Assembly: GCF_003369915.1 (NCBI RefSeq)
Contig: NC_046674.1
Span: forward strand, 25,361,657-25,425,656
Direction: 5' to 3'
Length of the DNA stretch: 64,000 nucleotides
Source of the DNA: Drosophila miranda
Taxonomy: Eukaryota; Arthropoda; Insecta; Diptera; Drosophilidae
Made by a program: the position numbers and the translations under genes. The notes under the pieces are model-generated. The model was not told the origin of the DNA. It ran no database searches and saw only the letters and a list, made by a program, of their open reading frames with translations. Below are positions 62,001 through 64,000 of this stretch, one piece after another. The number at the start of each line of letters is the position of its first letter. Within the stretch, counting starts at the first letter, position 1.

Positions 62001-64000
62001 TTCCATGCACAATTAAAAACGCAGTTGTGCATAGAGCTAGACAAAACCGAGACTTAAGCGGGCCCAGAACTTTGGCTCTCAAGTTAAGCCAAGCTAAACC
62101 TTCCTCCAGTTATCCTACGGCTCCCAACTGCACTCCACTGTCAGACCCACCAATTCAATGTCAATGAACCGCAGCTGTAATGTTTATATGCCCATCACTC
62201 CATACACAGATACACACAGTCGCACAATCCCACAATCACACGAAGAGCTCGGTTCTCGGAGCGCACTCCAAAGTTGTCCACCTTCCGATGTTGTCGTTAC
62301 TTGGATTTTACTTTATTTGTTTATGGTTTTTCTGTCTGATTATCTTGGGCGCGTTTTAGCGTCAAGTTCGTTGCGCTTGGCCGGGCGGCTTCCTGGTAGA
62401 CTGCCTCTGCCTCTGGCTCTGGCTCTGGCTCTGCCTCTGGCTCCCCTACCAATATATATATGGTACTTATGATGTTATTTTTTATTTTATTGTCGTCTAC
62501 GTTGTCGTCTTCGTACCCTTTTCTCATCCGCGGCTGTCAAAGTTTGGTTTTTTTTGTTGGTTTATCGCTCCAAAGGTTTTCAATGCAACAATTGATTGAA
62601 CATTATTAGCACTCAAGCATAAATTTGTTCGACATTCACAACATAGTTAACCTGCTTTGTGGGGCTTCAAAGTTGGTACCATGCCCCTTGTAATGGGAAA
62701 CCTCGAGGTAACACGATACCTGGGCATGGATTTGTGAAATACAATTGTTGACCCATTTTTAGTTCGTGATCGCATGCCCTGGATTAAGACATTTAATTAG
62801 TCTAGTGGAATACTCGCATCTAGAATGCGGAATCCGATAATTTGCATTTAATATACCCAGATCGCCTGATCGATATTAATTAGCTGGTACGATTTATTGA
62901 TAGCTTATGCTGACAGCAACAAGTTGTTCCCCCTCGAGATCTGATATTAATTATAGAGCTGGCCCCTTGATTTGGCATTGAAACTAAAGAAATGGTCGAG
63001 CAACAATAATAGCATTCGCTAGATACATTCTAAATGCCAGATACGTATCTAGGTACATATGTACATGCACTCATCAAGCGCAGGTGGGATTTCTATATAC
63101 ATTCAAGAGACGGAGAGTCATGTGAAGCAATAAACTAAATGGCATAAAGCGACATACGAGTATATGTAGATCTGAATCTGAAAAAACAAGACTAGTCGTA
63201 TCTGCTAGGCACAGTTCTATTAATTTTGAAATTAAACGAATTCTGATTGATCATGATCATTGATCAAGCAATGCCCGCTAATTTACTGCCAGTCGTTGAA
63301 CCTAAGTGAGCAAAACAAGTTTCGCTTCAAGATTCCCACGTGTTAAAATTAGTTATTTAAATTAGCATAAAAACTGTTGAAACAATCGGAAAGAAATATT
63401 CTTTGAGACTGCCTACGGCTGGGGCAGACACTCCACGCGGTATTAACTCAATTTTCTTAATCGTGCACGCGGCCATCAGCCGAAATTTCCTTCGATTTTT
63501 ATTCTGGCTAAAATCCAGTGACCCCAATTGGTTTTTTGAGCTTTCAAGTCAATCATCGGTTAATAAACAAATTAGTCACGATACCCCCCTAAAGGGTTGG
63601 GAAACTTCGATATCTCCGTATCGGAGTACTCTTATCAGGCACGTTGTGTTATATGTACATATGTAGGTATATGATGTGCAAGGTATTTAGGGAATTGATC
63701 TGGTTGTGGCAATTCATCAATGCACTATCTCTGTCTCGAGCTCCGTCCACGTCTGGGACGTGTAGCCCTTCTCATTATTGGCATTACACATGTTTTGGAT
63801 TGTAATGTAACCTTATTTCTTCGTTTATATTATTTCCCTTTCTCGTAGATTTCGATTTGGTTATCATTGTGCGGCTCCCAAAATCGAAAGTCTACGTACA
63901 CGTTAATTATTTCCACACAAGCAACCAACAATCACCTGCATTCATTGGGGCCTCCTTCCACCTCTGATCGATTTCCACTGATAAGAGCATTAATTTTCGA
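59086..64000. other. Non-coding stretch to the right end
   Basis: No gene is supported. The area from 59.1 to 59.6 kb has many overlapping open frames in GC-richer DNA but no protein character. Repeats include AACGGC (about 61.32-61.34 kb), the minisatellite at 61733-61812 and TCTGGC/GCCTCT (about 62.40-62.44 kb). It may hold upstream regulatory DNA of the comm-family gene. Confidence 0.5.
61733..61812. repeat. TCTGACTTCGCC minisatellite
   Basis: About seven copies of a 12-bp unit with substitutions (CTCTGACTTCGC, CGCTGACTTCCA and so on). It is open in several frames on both strands by virtue of the repeat. Confidence 0.8.

Overview
This window is animal nuclear DNA and almost certainly comes from a Drosophila species. 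The signs are AT-rich non-coding DNA full of CA, GA and TATG simple repeats, short introns of 54 to 90 bp with GTRAGT donors, TATA promoters with a TCAGT initiator, and remnants of DINE-1/SGM-type and Tc1-type elements. Two gene families together suggest the counterpart of the 71E region of D. melanogaster (Muller element D): commissureless (comm) family genes at both ends, and small cysteine-rich secreted genes of the Eig71E (late puff L71) type between them. The species cannot be named. An obscura-group fly is a guess from the repeat content.

Layout: 1-700, the 3' end of a C2H2 zinc-finger gene (+). 701-7855, long non-coding DNA with an orphan CRE/TATA promoter candidate. 7856-8464, a short comm-family membrane protein (-). 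11.7-12.7 kb, a DINE-1/SGM-like element. 14.3-15.1 kb, a dead Tc1-type transposase (-). 22.3-22.8 kb, an unrecognised single-pass membrane protein exon (-). 24.0-24.7 kb, an unexplained open region that can be spliced in frame (+). 25.1-26.8 kb and 29.4-30.6 kb, two head-to-head pairs of Eig71E-like genes, one of which carries a Thr/Pro/Arg-repeat mucin-like tail. 30.8-33.3 kb, nested and rearranged transposon remnants. 33.3-47.2 kb, no gene seen. 47.2-52.2 kb, two tandem C1GalT-like genes (-), both with decayed catalytic acidic motifs. 53.5 kb, a perfect 32-bp-arm hairpin. 56.9-58.7 kb, a two-exon comm-family gene (-) with the LPSY sorting motif, probably comm2. 58.7-64 kb, a GAGA-rich promoter area and then non-coding DNA.

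The genes fall into three themes. The comm-family proteins are trafficking adaptors of axon guidance, and comm is known to send Robo to endosomes through its LPSY/PY motifs. The Eig71E-like genes are compact and TATA-driven, and are arranged as divergent promoter pairs like the ecdysone-induced L71 genes of the larval salivary gland. The C1GalT-like pair belongs to the mucin-type O-glycosylation family but may have lost catalysis. No bacterial-style operons, CRISPR arrays, tRNAs or rRNAs were seen. Exon limits come from reading splice sites and frames by eye, without transcript support.
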